Origin: an uncultured Actinomycetes bacterium | GTDB lineage: Bacteria > Actinomycetota > Actinomycetes > Nanopelagicales > Nanopelagicaceae | Length of the DNA: 64,000 nucleotides | NCBI GenBank assembly: GCA_937876245.1 | Contig: CALEGP010000009.1 | Location: 1-64,000, forward strand | Reading direction: 5' to 3' | Shown here: piece by piece, positions 1 to 11,066 of the stretch | How the letters are laid out: each line of letters begins with the position of its first letter | Numbering within the stretch: position 1 is the first letter of the stretch | The notes under the pieces: generated by a model | What the model was told of the DNA's origin: nothing | The model's database searches: none | What the model saw: only the letters and a program-made list of their open reading frames with translations | Translations under genes and position numbers: made by a program

Positions 1-94
1 GTTAAGAAGAAGCCCGCCGTTACTAAACCTAAGAAGGTAGTTAAGAAGAAGCCCGCCGTTACTAAACCTAAGAAGGTAGTTAAGAAGAAGCCCG
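1..94 (+). repeat. 39-bp in-frame tandem repeat
   Basis: Units begin at 1, 40 and 79. The first two are identical over 39 bp and the third matches for its first 16 bp. The unit length is a multiple of three, so copy-number change would alter only the number of 13-residue Lys/Pro repeats. More copies may lie left of the window. Confidence 0.95.
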
Positions 95-540
95 TTAAAT
101 TAGAGCCCAAGAGTCCGATGAAATGGCCTCCACCTGGTTTTGATAAAAAGGATGACTTGTATGCCAAAACGGCCACTCCTAAAGAGCTCTTAATCGCTGG
201 GACGGAGAATAAGAAACTTCAAAAAACTCTAATCGCCCAATGCCATCAAACTGCTTGCCTGGGAATCTTTGTTGGGTCCGAAACAGGATGCGATTGGTGG
301 GAGATAACTTCAAATGTTTTAGGTGTCAATTCAGCCAACCCGCTAGAACGCGTTATATATGGTTCGCTGATAACACTTGCTCCTGGTTCTGCGCCAAGAA
401 AAGTCACGACAATTCTTCTAGTTAGTGATGAACCGATAGCAGATGGGCTTGGAATCGGTGCCTATACTGCAAATTGTAAAATTGGAAGACCGACTCAAAA
501 AGTTCCGAGCAATATCTACACCCAGACTTTTACCCGATAA
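1..540 (+). CDS. Lys/Pro-rich repeat protein, C-terminal part (5' end outside window)
   Basis: The frame is open from base 1, so the gene starts upstream of the window. The visible N-terminal part is a basic tail of two full 13-residue repeats (VKKKPAVTKPKKV) and the start of a third. A linker around PKSPMKWPPPGF leads into a globular region of about 130 residues with Cys and Trp residues (CHQTACLGIF, CDWWEI). The tail resembles histone-H1-like or DNA/RNA/polyanion-binding Lys-Pro tails, but I do not recognise the C-terminal region and assign no function. The in-frame ATG at 118 is internal, because the repeat is in the same frame. The stop at 538-540 lies 10 bases from the stop of the convergent cobalamin adenosyltransferase. 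Confidence 0.7.
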   Translation, partial: VKKKPAVTKPKKVVKKKPAVTKPKKVVKKKPVKLEPKSPMKWPPPGFDKKDDLYAKTATPKELLIAGTENKKLQKTLIAQCHQTACLGIFVGSETGCDWWEITSNVLGVNSANPLERVIYGSLITLAPGSAPRKVTTILLVSDEPIADGLGIGAYTANCKIGRPTQKVPSNIYTQTFTR

Positions 541-550
541 GCGCTGTCGA

Positions 551-1126
551 TTAGCGATTAGCTCCTGGTACCCACAGAACATCGCCCTCAGATTTATTCT
601 CCTGACGGGCAAGAACGAATAGCAAATCAGAGAGTCGATTCAGATACTTTGCTGTTATTGAATTTACGCCACTGCCAAATTGATGGATTGCATGCCAAGT
701 ATTGCGTTCAGCGCGGCGAGTTACGGTACGGGCAACATGCAAGAGTGCTGCTGCAGGAGTTCCGGATGGCAGGACGAAACTACGAAGTGGCTCCAATGAC
801 TGGTTATAGAAATCAATTTGTTCTTCAATAAAATTAACTTGTGATTCCAAGACTCGAAGCGGCTCGGTCTTTGGGTCATCAATTACGGGAGTACAAAGAT
901 CTGCGCCTACATCAAACAAATCATTTTGAACACGAATCAATAGTTTTGTTATCTCAGGGTCACTAATTTGACCAAGCGCTAGCGCAGCACCAATTGCAGA
1001 ATTGGCCTCATCGACAGTCGCATAAGCTTCTAATCGAGGGTCATTCTTTGATGTCCGACTCATATCTCCCAGCGAAGTAGTGCCATCGTCGCCAGTTTTT
1101 GTATAGATACGAGTTAGATTTACCAT
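551..1126 (-). CDS. ATP:cob(I)alamin adenosyltransferase, PduO type
   Basis: This 191-residue protein matches the PduO/MMAB family, which transfers the adenosyl group of ATP to cob(I)alamin to make coenzyme B12. The N-terminal Thr/Lys-rich ATP loop (RIYTKTGDDGTTSLG), the VDEANSAIG segment and the later RRAERNTW motif are the family's conserved elements, and the length is normal. It is divergent from murA across 61 bp. A TAGGCT hexamer sits six bases before the ATG, so the mRNA may be leaderless. The gene implies use of B12 as a cofactor; no B12 biosynthesis gene lies in the window. Confidence 0.93.
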   Translation of the reverse strand: MVNLTRIYTKTGDDGTTSLGDMSRTSKNDPRLEAYATVDEANSAIGAALALGQISDPEITKLLIRVQNDLFDVGADLCTPVIDDPKTEPLRVLESQVNFIEEQIDFYNQSLEPLRSFVLPSGTPAAALLHVARTVTRRAERNTWHAIHQFGSGVNSITAKYLNRLSDLLFVLARQENKSEGDVLWVPGANR

Positions 1127-1187
1127 AGGGCAAGCCTAATTCACTGACTACCATTAGACCACTCGAAACTGCCGATAGGAGGCGACC
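1127..1187. promoter_or_regulatory. Divergent promoter region, adenosyltransferase/murA
   Basis: This 61-bp gap must hold both promoters. On the minus strand TAGGCT (plus 1133-1138) lies six bases from the adenosyltransferase ATG, as expected for a leaderless -10 element. On the plus strand a TACCAT hexamer near 1149 could serve murA, and a strong AGGAGG ribosome binding site is at 1177-1182. The -10 assignments are by eye. Confidence 0.45.
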
Positions 1188-2465
1188 ATCATTCAAAGTG
1201 AAAATGAATTTTTCCAGATAGCAGGCGGAGCTCGACTAGTCGGTGAAGTCCAAGTTTATGGCGCCAAAAACTCAGCCCTGAAGTTAATGGCAGCAACTCT
1301 TTTAGCGGTTGGTGAGAGCACGATAGAAAATGTTCCCGATATTCTTGATGTACATATTATGGAAGAGCTCTTGACCAGACTTGGATGTAAATGTTCCTAT
1401 GATCCGGCCACTCTAGAGATGAAAATTTTAGTTCCAAAAGTCCCCGGACATAGAGCGGACTACGACCTAGTCCGAAAAATGCGCGCCTCGATTAATGTTT
1501 TAGGGCCGCTTGTGACACGAGTGGGTGAAGTTGAAGTTGCACTTCCAGGTGGCGATGCCATTGGATCAAGAGGCATTGATTTTCATATTAAGGGTCTGAT
1601 CGAGTTAGGCGCAGAAGCGCACTCAGAACACGGTTACGTAATTGCTACTGCTCCCAATGGTCTTACAGGCGCCGAAATTTCACTTGATTTCCCAAGTGTC
1701 GGGGCCACTGAAAATATTATGACGGCCGCAGTTCTAGCTAAGGGAATTACGGTAATTGACAATGCTGCGCGCGAGCCAGATGTTGTTGATCTTGGTGAAT
1801 TTCTTATTTCAATGGGTGCAAAAATTGAGGGACTTGGTTCTTCGGTTATAACAATTACCGGTGTGCAGGAGCTACAACCAACAAGACATGCAACACTTAG
1901 TGATCGTATAGTTGCTGGTACTTGGGCATTCGCAGCAGTTATGACTCAGGGTGATATTGCGATTCATGGTGGTTGCGCAGAACATTTGCAAGTTCCCTTA
2001 GATAAATTAGTGGCAGCTGGTGCTGTTATAACAACCACGGCAGATGGATTTCGGGTTCGAATGGATAAGCGGCCATCGGCAATCGATGTGGCAACACTTC
2101 CCTACCCTGGTTTTCCCACCGATCTTCAACCCTTTGTCATAACAATGAATGCGATTTCTGAAGGTAATTCAATAGTTACAGAAAATGTATTTGAAGGCCG
2201 ATTTATGTTTGTAAGTGAACTACAGCGGTTGGGTGCAAATATTCAAGTAGATGGCCATCACGCTTCGATTTCGGGCAAAAAGCAGCTATCTGGTGCACCA
2301 GTTGCAGCAACAGATATTCGCGCTGGAGCAGGATTGGTTTTAGCTGGGCTTGTAAGTGAAGGAATTACCACGGTAGAAGATGCATTCCACATTGATCGAG
2401 GCTATCCAGGCTTTGTTGAGGCGCTGCAATCTCTGGGCGCAAAAGTTACACGCCACTTAGATTAA
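1188..2465 (+). CDS. murA: UDP-N-acetylglucosamine 1-carboxyvinyltransferase (MurA) with non-AUG start
   Basis: MurA adds enolpyruvate from PEP to UDP-GlcNAc, the first committed step of peptidoglycan synthesis in the cytoplasm. The first ATG in frame (1287) would cut off the conserved N-terminus: upstream codons encode [20 protein letters not shown], including the catalytic Lys of GAKNS. An in-frame stop at 1176-1178 limits the start, and the only codons placed correctly after AGGAGG (1177-1182) are ATC at 1188 and ATT at 1191. No ATG, GTG or TTG exists in frame before 1287. Either start gives about 425 residues, the normal length. The PEP-loop Cys is Asp (LPGGDAIG, about residue 123), as in fosfomycin-insensitive mycobacterial MurA. 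It is convergent with atpC, with 3 bp between stops. Confidence 0.9.
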   Translation: MIQSENEFFQIAGGARLVGEVQVYGAKNSALKLMAATLLAVGESTIENVPDILDVHIMEELLTRLGCKCSYDPATLEMKILVPKVPGHRADYDLVRKMRASINVLGPLVTRVGEVEVALPGGDAIGSRGIDFHIKGLIELGAEAHSEHGYVIATAPNGLTGAEISLDFPSVGATENIMTAAVLAKGITVIDNAAREPDVVDLGEFLISMGAKIEGLGSSVITITGVQELQPTRHATLSDRIVAGTWAFAAVMTQGDIAIHGGCAEHLQVPLDKLVAAGAVITTTADGFRVRMDKRPSAIDVATLPYPGFPTDLQPFVITMNAISEGNSIVTENVFEGRFMFVSELQRLGANIQVDGHHASISGKKQLSGAPVAATDIRAGAGLVLAGLVSEGITTVEDAFHIDRGYPGFVEALQSLGAKVTRHLD

Positions 2466-2468
2466 TTC

Positions 2469-2726
2469 TTAATCAGTCGACTCGCCAAGAATTGAGACTC
2501 TGTTATTTGAAACAGAGATAAAACCACCATGGATTTTGAATTCTTGAGAAGTGCCATCCGCGACTTGAATCGTAACTTGGCCATCTACTAGAACTCCAAG
2601 AAGCGGTGCGTGACCCGGCAATACACCGATATCACCTTCCAGTGTGCGAGCCGAAATCATTTTCGCCTCGCCAGACCATACCCGCTTCTCAGGAGATACA
2701 ACTTCAACAGTTAAGTTTGTAGACAT
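2469..2726 (-). CDS. atpC: F1Fo ATP synthase epsilon subunit, short form
   Basis: The 85 residues match the N-terminal beta-sandwich domain of the epsilon subunit (VSPEKRVWSGEAKMISA, then GDIGVLPGHAPLLG), which joins gamma and the c-ring. The usual C-terminal two-helix domain, which brings the family to about 120-140 residues and can inhibit ATP hydrolysis, is absent: the protein stops after RVSILGEST. It is the last gene of the operon, 7 bp after atpD, and its stop lies 3 bp from the murA stop, so loss of the end by window truncation is excluded. Confidence 0.95.
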   Translation of the reverse strand: MSTNLTVEVVSPEKRVWSGEAKMISARTLEGDIGVLPGHAPLLGVLVDGQVTIQVADGTSQEFKIHGGFISVSNNRVSILGESTD

Positions 2727-2733
2727 TTGAGAA

Positions 2734-5069
<2,336 letters not shown>

Positions 5070-5073
5070 TTGG

Positions 5074-6711
5074 TTACTTGCTCACCCTTGGAACTTGACG
5101 AGTGATTTGTTCATTATCTTCACCGGCTAGCGCCTCCGCTTTTGCTTCATTCACCGGAGCTGATACAGATGAAGTAAATTGCTTCTTGAAAGTATCAATT
5201 GCTTCCTGCAATGATGCAACTGTGTCATCGGTAAGTTCCTTGGTAGCAGCGATTACATCGAAAATCTTTGAGCGTTCTCGACCAATGAAATCTAGGAATT
5301 CCAATTCAAAGCGGCGAATATCCACGACCGGAATCGAATCCATATTTCCAGTAGTTCCAGCCCAAATGGACGCTGCCATGCGTTCAACTGAATAAGGTGA
5401 ATATTGACCTTGCTTCAAGAGTTCAACCATTCGCGCACCGCGCTCTAGTTGTGCTTTTGACGCCGCATCAAGATCTGAACCAAAAGCAGCGAATGCTTCA
5501 AGTTCGCGATACTGAGCCAAGTCAAGACGCAAACGACCAGCAATTTTTTTGATTGCCTTTGTCTGTGCTGAACCACCAACGCGCGATACCGAGATACCTA
5601 CGTTAATTGCGGGGCGGACACCTGCGTTAAATAGATCTGTTTCCAAGAAGCACTGTCCGTCAGTAATAGAAATTACGTTTGTCGGAATGAATGCAGAAAC
5701 GTCATTACCTTTTGTCTCAATAATTGGAAGACCTGTCATAGAACCGCCACCAAGTTCATCTGAGAGCTTGGCGCAACGTTCTAGAAGGCGTGAGTGTAAG
5801 TAGAAAACATCTCCTGGATAGGCTTCGCGACCTGGTGGGCGTCGAAGCAATAGTGAAACTGAACGATAGGCCTCGGCTTGCTTTGAGAGGTCATCAAAAA
5901 CAATTAGTACATGCTCGCCTTTGTACATCCAGTGCTGACCAATTGCCGAACCGGTATACGGAGCCAAGTATTTAAAGCCAGCTGGATCTGATGCAGGTGA
6001 GGCAACGATTGTGGTGTATTCCATCGCGCCAGCTTCTTCCAATGCGCCTTTAACGGATGCAATGGTGGAACCCTTCTGGCCAATCGCTACATAAATACAT
6101 TTAACTTGTTTCTTTGGATCGCCCGACTTCCAGTTCTCTTTCTGATTAATGATCGTGTCAATCGCAATTGCAGTTTTACCAGTCTGACGGTCACCAATAA
6201 TTAGCTGGCGCTGCCCGCGACCAATTGCTGTCATTGCATCAATTGCCTTGATACCTGTTTGCATTGGCTCTTTAACTGGTTGACGTTGAACTACTGAGGG
6301 CGCCTGCACTTCTAGCGCACGTTGTGCTTCAGCCTTGATCTCGCCTTTGCCATCGATAGGACGACCAAGCGGATCAACTACGCGACCAAGGAAGCCATCG
6401 CCGACAGGTACAGAGAGAATTTCTCCTGTACGACTAACGCTTGTTCCTTCTTCAATTCCAGTGAACTCACCCAGGATAACTACACCGATTTCGCGCACAT
6501 CGAGGTTCAGTGCCAAACCAAGCGTTCCATTTTCGAACTTAAGAAGTTCGTTGGTCATTGTCGAAGGCAGGCCTTCAACACGGGCGATGCCATCGCCAGC
6601 TTCAGTTACGGTACCGATCTCATCGCGTGCCGCAGCTCCCGGTTTGTAAGAAGCAACATGCTTTTCCAGCGCATCGCGAATCTCTTCGGGTCGGATCGTG
6701 AGTTCCGCCAT
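5074..6711 (-). CDS. atpA: F1Fo ATP synthase alpha subunit
   Basis: Non-catalytic nucleotide-binding F1 subunit. The Walker A motif GDRQTGKT is at residues 173-180, followed by the [11 protein letters not shown] segment and the C-terminal helical domain; 545 residues is normal. The ATG at 6711 is chosen because GGAG lies six bases upstream; an upstream in-frame TTG at 6726 would put that Shine-Dalgarno inside the gene. The C-terminal tail beyond residue 500 is hydrophilic and variable. A bulged 11-bp stem-loop lies just upstream. Confidence 0.97.
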   Translation of the reverse strand: MAELTIRPEEIRDALEKHVASYKPGAAARDEIGTVTEAGDGIARVEGLPSTMTNELLKFENGTLGLALNLDVREIGVVILGEFTGIEEGTSVSRTGEILSVPVGDGFLGRVVDPLGRPIDGKGEIKAEAQRALEVQAPSVVQRQPVKEPMQTGIKAIDAMTAIGRGQRQLIIGDRQTGKTAIAIDTIINQKENWKSGDPKKQVKCIYVAIGQKGSTIASVKGALEEAGAMEYTTIVASPASDPAGFKYLAPYTGSAIGQHWMYKGEHVLIVFDDLSKQAEAYRSVSLLLRRPPGREAYPGDVFYLHSRLLERCAKLSDELGGGSMTGLPIIETKGNDVSAFIPTNVISITDGQCFLETDLFNAGVRPAINVGISVSRVGGSAQTKAIKKIAGRLRLDLAQYRELEAFAAFGSDLDAASKAQLERGARMVELLKQGQYSPYSVERMAASIWAGTTGNMDSIPVVDIRRFELEFLDFIGRERSKIFDVIAATKELTDDTVASLQEAIDTFKKQFTSSVSAPVNEAKAEALAGEDNEQITRQVPRVSK

Positions 6712-6730
6712 CTTTCTCTCCTTCAATTAA

Positions 6731-6758
6731 TTCAGATTCACATAGTGTGAATTCTGAA
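6731..6758 (-). other. Stem-loop in atpH-atpA gap
   Basis: TTCAG-ATTCAC (6731-6741) pairs with GTGAAT-(T)-CTGAA (6747-6758): eleven base pairs with one bulged base and a five-base loop. It fills most of the 59-bp gap before the atpA ribosome binding site. It lacks a following U-run in the mRNA sense, so a processing or stability element is more likely than a terminator. Confidence 0.6.
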
Positions 6759-6770
6759 ACCTATTTTTGT

Positions 6771-7597
6771 TTAAGAAACAAGCGCTCGGCTTGCCTCTGC
6801 CAATCTATTTGCAATAGTTCCGTCGATAACTTCATCACCAAAACGAATTAAAATTCCACCAAGGACTGATGGATCGATTTCAATGTTTAAGTGAACAGGT
6901 TGACCGATTTGTTTTGTCAAAGAATCTACTAATTTCTTAGCCTGCCCATCGCTGAGAGCGATAGAAGATTTAATGTGAGCATTTACGCGGTTCCTGCGTG
7001 AAGTGACAGCGTGGGTGTATGCACCAACCGTTTTCTCAATATTACGAGAGCGCCTTGGATCAACTGTATGGAAAAGCAAGCTGCTTGTGCTTGCGGCAAA
7101 CTTTGAACCAAATATACCTTTGAGAAGCTCACGCTTTGCAGTTGGTGATTCCGTTCGCTCGCTGAGCGCAGTACGAAGTTCTGGGTTTTCGATAAGCAAT
7201 TTGGAAAATAGAAATAGCTCACTCTGTACACGGTCTAAGGAATCACTTAGATTTGCGGCAGTTGCCTCTGCTTCGACTGCAATTTGCTCAACTGCGTCAG
7301 CAATGCCAGATGGCGTCGACCAACGAAGTGACACGGCAATACCAAGCAAAGAGAGCGCAGGGGCGCCAAGCAATTTCTTGAAGAGATCGGATACCAATTC
7401 TGACTTGGAAGCCGAGTCGCGCGATGGATCAGTTAGTGCTCGACGTAAACCTGTCGAAGAATCCATGGCATTTAGAGCTATAAATAGATCGTTTGAGATA
7501 GCAGAAGCCTCGCCAGCAGACACGCCTTTAAGCGCACTATCTAGCCCAGCACGAAGTGCGGCTAGTGACTGACGACTGCTTCCACCAAGAACGATCA

Positions 7598-7598
<1 letters not shown>
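6771..7598 (-). CDS. atpH: F1Fo ATP synthase delta subunit
   Basis: Peripheral-stalk subunit (OSCP/delta) joining the b subunits to F1. Its conserved C-terminal block (VHLNIEIDPSVLGGILIRFGD, then VIDGTIANRLAEASRAL) is at the end as expected. At 275 residues it is longer than E. coli delta (about 177) but fits the longer actinobacterial form; it is not fused to a second b-like domain as in mycobacteria. Its start overlaps the atpF stop by one base (TAATG), indicating coupled translation. Confidence 0.94.
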
Positions 7599-8334
<736 letters not shown>

Positions 8335-8357
8335 TTTGTTGCCTTTCTGTTCGTGTT

Positions 8358-8381
8358 ACTTATTAACGGAAGTCAATAAGT
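8358..8381 (-). other. Stem-loop in atpB-atpE gap
   Basis: ACTTATT (8358-8364) pairs perfectly with AATAAGT (8375-8381) around a ten-base loop. It lies in the 59-bp gap between atpB and atpE, upstream of the atpE ribosome binding site. No U-run follows, so a termination role is unlikely. Confidence 0.5.
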
Positions 8382-8393
8382 GGGTATTAATTT

Positions 8394-9179
8394 TTAGTGT
8401 TCATCCGCCAAAGCTCCGGCGATGTACAAAGCGGTAAGTAAGGTAAAGATGTAAGCCTGAAGACATTGCACCAAGAATTCGAAAAAAGTCATTCCAATTC
8501 CAAAAGCGAATGCAAATGGCGCAATAAGTTTTAAGCCGATTACACCTTGAAGCATGTGATCGCCACCCATTATGAAAACAAGGAGCAACAAGTGGCCTGC
8601 AAACATATTTGCAAATAAACGAAGTGAAAGCGTTAGTGGCCGGACCAAGAAAAAGGTGGCAATTTCAATCGGTGTTAAGAGAAGATAAACTGGCTTTGGC
8701 ACGCCAGGCATAAATGCGATTGCCTTTAGATACTTACCTAATCCTTGTTTCTTAATTCCGACCCAGTGAAAAACGATAAATGTAAATACCGCAAGTACAT
8801 AAGCAAAACCAACGTGCGACATTGTTGGAAACTGCAGTATCGGCACAATTCCAAAAATGTTATTGGTCAAAATAAATGTAAATAGCGTGAAGAGATAAGG
8901 CACGAAGCGCATAAATTCTTGGCCGATAATTTCTTGGCCGATACCGTTTCTTACAAACGCATAAATAGATTCGCCAGCAAATTGAAGTTTATTTGGGACA
9001 ACAAGTGCTTTCCGAGAGGCGAGCACGAAGAAGACCGAGATAAGAATTACCGACAGAAAAACTAAAAGGATTGGCTTAGTCGTGAATTCACTGTTGCCAA
9101 ATACTGGAGGAAGATCGAAGTCGGCTGTACTCGGTGGGATGAAACCATCACCAGCCTCTTCGAAGGTAAACCTACGCAC
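8394..9179 (-). CDS. atpB: F1Fo ATP synthase a subunit
   Basis: Stator channel subunit with several membrane helices. The essential Arg lies in the TLSLRLFANMFAGHLLL helix, and the last helices (FFEFLVQCLQAYIFTLLTALYIAGAL) are typical. The length is 261. The start is GTG at 9177-9179 with AGGAG seven bases upstream. A UUCG-capped stem-loop precedes that site. Confidence 0.96.
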   Translation of the reverse strand: MRRFTFEEAGDGFIPPSTADFDLPPVFGNSEFTTKPILLVFLSVILISVFFVLASRKALVVPNKLQFAGESIYAFVRNGIGQEIIGQEFMRFVPYLFTLFTFILTNNIFGIVPILQFPTMSHVGFAYVLAVFTFIVFHWVGIKKQGLGKYLKAIAFMPGVPKPVYLLLTPIEIATFFLVRPLTLSLRLFANMFAGHLLLLVFIMGGDHMLQGVIGLKLIAPFAFAFGIGMTFFEFLVQCLQAYIFTLLTALYIAGALADEH

Positions 9180-9201
9180 AAACTCTCCTGAAACTACTCG
9201 G

Positions 9202-9217
9202 TAAGTCCGAAGACTTA
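9202..9217 (-). other. UUCG tetraloop stem-loop before atpB
   Basis: In mRNA sense the sequence is TAAGTC-TTCG-GACTTA: a perfect 6-bp stem closed by C(UUCG)G, one of the most stable RNA tetraloops. It is in the 139-bp gap between the AtpZ-like gene and atpB, a few bases upstream of the atpB AGGAG. The rest of that gap has no supported ORF. Confidence 0.7.
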
Positions 9218-9318
9218 AGGAATCTGAAGCCCATTTCTAACTTGCATTACCTTGCGATAATGCGGGAAGACAGCGCAACACTATTAGGAGTCTGGCCAAA
9301 ACCCAAAACCAGATAGCG

Positions 9319-9510
9319 CTAGTTACGCCCAAATCGCAGCCATGTTAGGTAGAGGGAGGAGCCAGCACCGAGGAGAAGTCCGCCCAGAAGGAAGAAATTC
9401 TTGTCCAGCCAATTGTCCAAGGCCCAGCCAATTCCGCCCCAGATAACCAGCCCAGAGAGTAGATAGCCAAAGATCGACCACATTGCGCCTTCTTCGTTTC
9501 CTTTAGCCAT
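9319..9510 (-). CDS. AtpZ/AtpI-like small membrane protein
   Basis: The 63-residue protein has two hydrophobic helices (MWSIFGYLLSGLVIWGGIGW and FFLLGGLLLGAGSSLYLTW) separated by the polar ALDNWLDKN turn. This is the AtpZ / F1Fo-ATPase gene-1 pattern found in front of ATP synthase operons, where such proteins help ring assembly or ion transport. It lies between the AtpI-like gene and atpB on the same strand. Family membership is inferred from size, topology and position. Confidence 0.75.
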   Translation of the reverse strand: MAKGNEEGAMWSIFGYLLSGLVIWGGIGWALDNWLDKNFFLLGGLLLGAGSSLYLTWLRFGRN

Positions 9511-9528
9511 ATTAATTCTCCCGAGCTC

Positions 9529-9984
9529 TTATTGGGGGTCTGGTGCGGAGTCTTGCCGAGGGCTAGTTTGAGGCAAAGGGAGCTGAAAGCGCAACTTCAC
9601 AAAGGCTCGAATTTCACCTGCCAACCAAGCTGCGGTTATGGATAGCGCTGCAATGGCGAAGACTGGCCGGTTCACTGAGTCTGGCGAAGTTGTCTTCGTC
9701 ACAACTAGGAGAAGAGCTCCCATCAGAATTACCTTAGCAAAATAAGAGAACATAGCAAGGGCCATCGTGGCCATTGGATCAAGATTAGTAGAAATTTTTG
9801 AAATAAATAGGTGGACCGAGAAATAAAGCAGAACTGTAAAACTAGCGAGAAGGGCTCCCCATAATCCAGGCGCACCTTTGAGCGCAACTCCTAAAACAAT
9901 GCTCAGGATTGCCACGGAAAGAGCCGGGATAACAGCTCCCCGCCACATGCTTACTTCATTTTGATCTGACATTTGCTCCGACAT
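9529..9984 (-). CDS. AtpI-like integral membrane protein
   Basis: This 151-residue protein has four hydrophobic stretches (beginning AVIPALSVAILSIVLG and LWGALLASFTVLLYFSVHLF) and a Pro/Gln-rich hydrophilic tail. Its place between the lipid-carrier transferase gene and atpB matches the actinobacterial gene annotated as ATP synthase protein I. The start at 9984 overlaps the end of the upstream gene by 29 bp; an internal Met four codons later (9972) is also possible. Sequence similarity to AtpI is weak, so function is inferred from position. Confidence 0.65.
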   Translation of the reverse strand: MSEQMSDQNEVSMWRGAVIPALSVAILSIVLGVALKGAPGLWGALLASFTVLLYFSVHLFISKISTNLDPMATMALAMFSYFAKVILMGALLLVVTKTTSPDSVNRPVFAIAALSITAAWLAGEIRAFVKLRFQLPLPQTSPRQDSAPDPQ

Positions 9985-11059
9985 TTCGATTCACCAAACT
10001 CTTCCTGATTAGCGCAATAGAGAATATGAAGATTAAAACTCCAATACCAAGTGAAACCCAGAGTGGAGCAAATGCCGCTGCCACGGTTGGAAAAGCGAAC
10101 ATTGCAGTCCAAGAATAAAGAATTGCCGAAGTTCTACGATGGGAGTTTCCCATTGATAAAAGTTTGTGATGAAGATGTTCTTTGTCTGCCGCAAATGGTG
10201 AGCGGCCCGCCCGAACTCTTCTTACTATCGCCATTCCCAAATCTATTAACGGAATGGCCAATATCGTGAATGGCAATAGCAATGGCAATAGGGTCGTGTT
10301 CGTTCCCTGTGTAGTAATTGCATTGGCATCTATCTGACCAGTTAATGTAATGGCTGCTGATGAGAGGAGAAGTCCTAGGAACATTGCCCCCGAGTCCCCC
10401 ATAAATATTCGCGCCGGATGATAATTATGCGGCAGAAAACCAATACAAATTCCCACAATAATTGCGGTGATTAATGAGGGTGCTCCTGCTCTATTAAGAC
10501 CATTGATAACGGCAAGTAAATATGAGAAACCAAAAAATGCCGTTGCACAAATAGCAACAATCCCGGTCGCCAAACCATCAAGTCCATCAACAAAATTGAT
10601 TGCATTAATTACAACCATGACAAAAATAATCGTTAGAACTTGGCCGATATTTGGTGGCAAAGTGTAAATACCATTAATCGGCAACCAGAGAATTTGCACG
10701 CCATGCAATAACAAGATGCCGCCAGCAACTGCCTGCCCAGCAAATTTAGTGATCGAGTCCAAATCATACATATCATCCAGCGCACCAAGAATCATAATAA
10801 AAGTTCCAGCAAGAAAGATGCCAGTTGCTTCCCGACCAAATGATTTTGAAACCAATGGAAGATGACTGACAATCAAGAAGGTGATTGACATTGAAATCCA
10901 CATTCCAATTCCGCCCCATCTTGGAGTAAGAACCGTGTGAGTATCTCTAGAGCGCAATTGCACAAAAGCCCCGGCTTTCATTGCTAAATCCTTAATAAAA
11001 GGAGTCACCAAAAAACAGAGCGTAGCCGCCAGAGCGATCGTCAATAAAAATTCGCGCAC
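9956..11059 (-). CDS. Polyprenyl-phosphate GlcNAc-1-phosphate transferase, WecA/MraY family
   Basis: Polytopic membrane enzyme that moves a sugar-1-phosphate from a UDP-sugar to a polyprenyl phosphate. The family Asp motifs are visible: GALDDMYDLDS, NFVDGLDGLATG and, later, FMGDSGAMFLG, with the His-rich DKEHLHHKLLSMG loop typical of WecA-type rather than MraY enzymes. At 367 residues it matches the actinobacterial homologue beside the ATP operon (Rv1302 type), which starts cell-wall linker synthesis. Substrate is inferred. It is 7 bp downstream of glyA. Confidence 0.9.
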   Translation of the reverse strand: MREFLLTIALAATLCFLVTPFIKDLAMKAGAFVQLRSRDTHTVLTPRWGGIGMWISMSITFLIVSHLPLVSKSFGREATGIFLAGTFIMILGALDDMYDLDSITKFAGQAVAGGILLLHGVQILWLPINGIYTLPPNIGQVLTIIFVMVVINAINFVDGLDGLATGIVAICATAFFGFSYLLAVINGLNRAGAPSLITAIIVGICIGFLPHNYHPARIFMGDSGAMFLGLLLSSAAITLTGQIDANAITTQGTNTTLLPLLLPFTILAIPLIDLGMAIVRRVRAGRSPFAADKEHLHHKLLSMGNSHRRTSAILYSWTAMFAFPTVAAAFAPLWVSLGIGVLIFIFSIALIRKSLVNRNVGANVRSK

Positions 11060-11066
11060 TGGTTAA

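Noticed and set aside
1..94. Direct repeats at the left edge as a possible CRISPR array
   Set aside because: Units are contiguous without spacers and stay in frame as part of a coding sequence.
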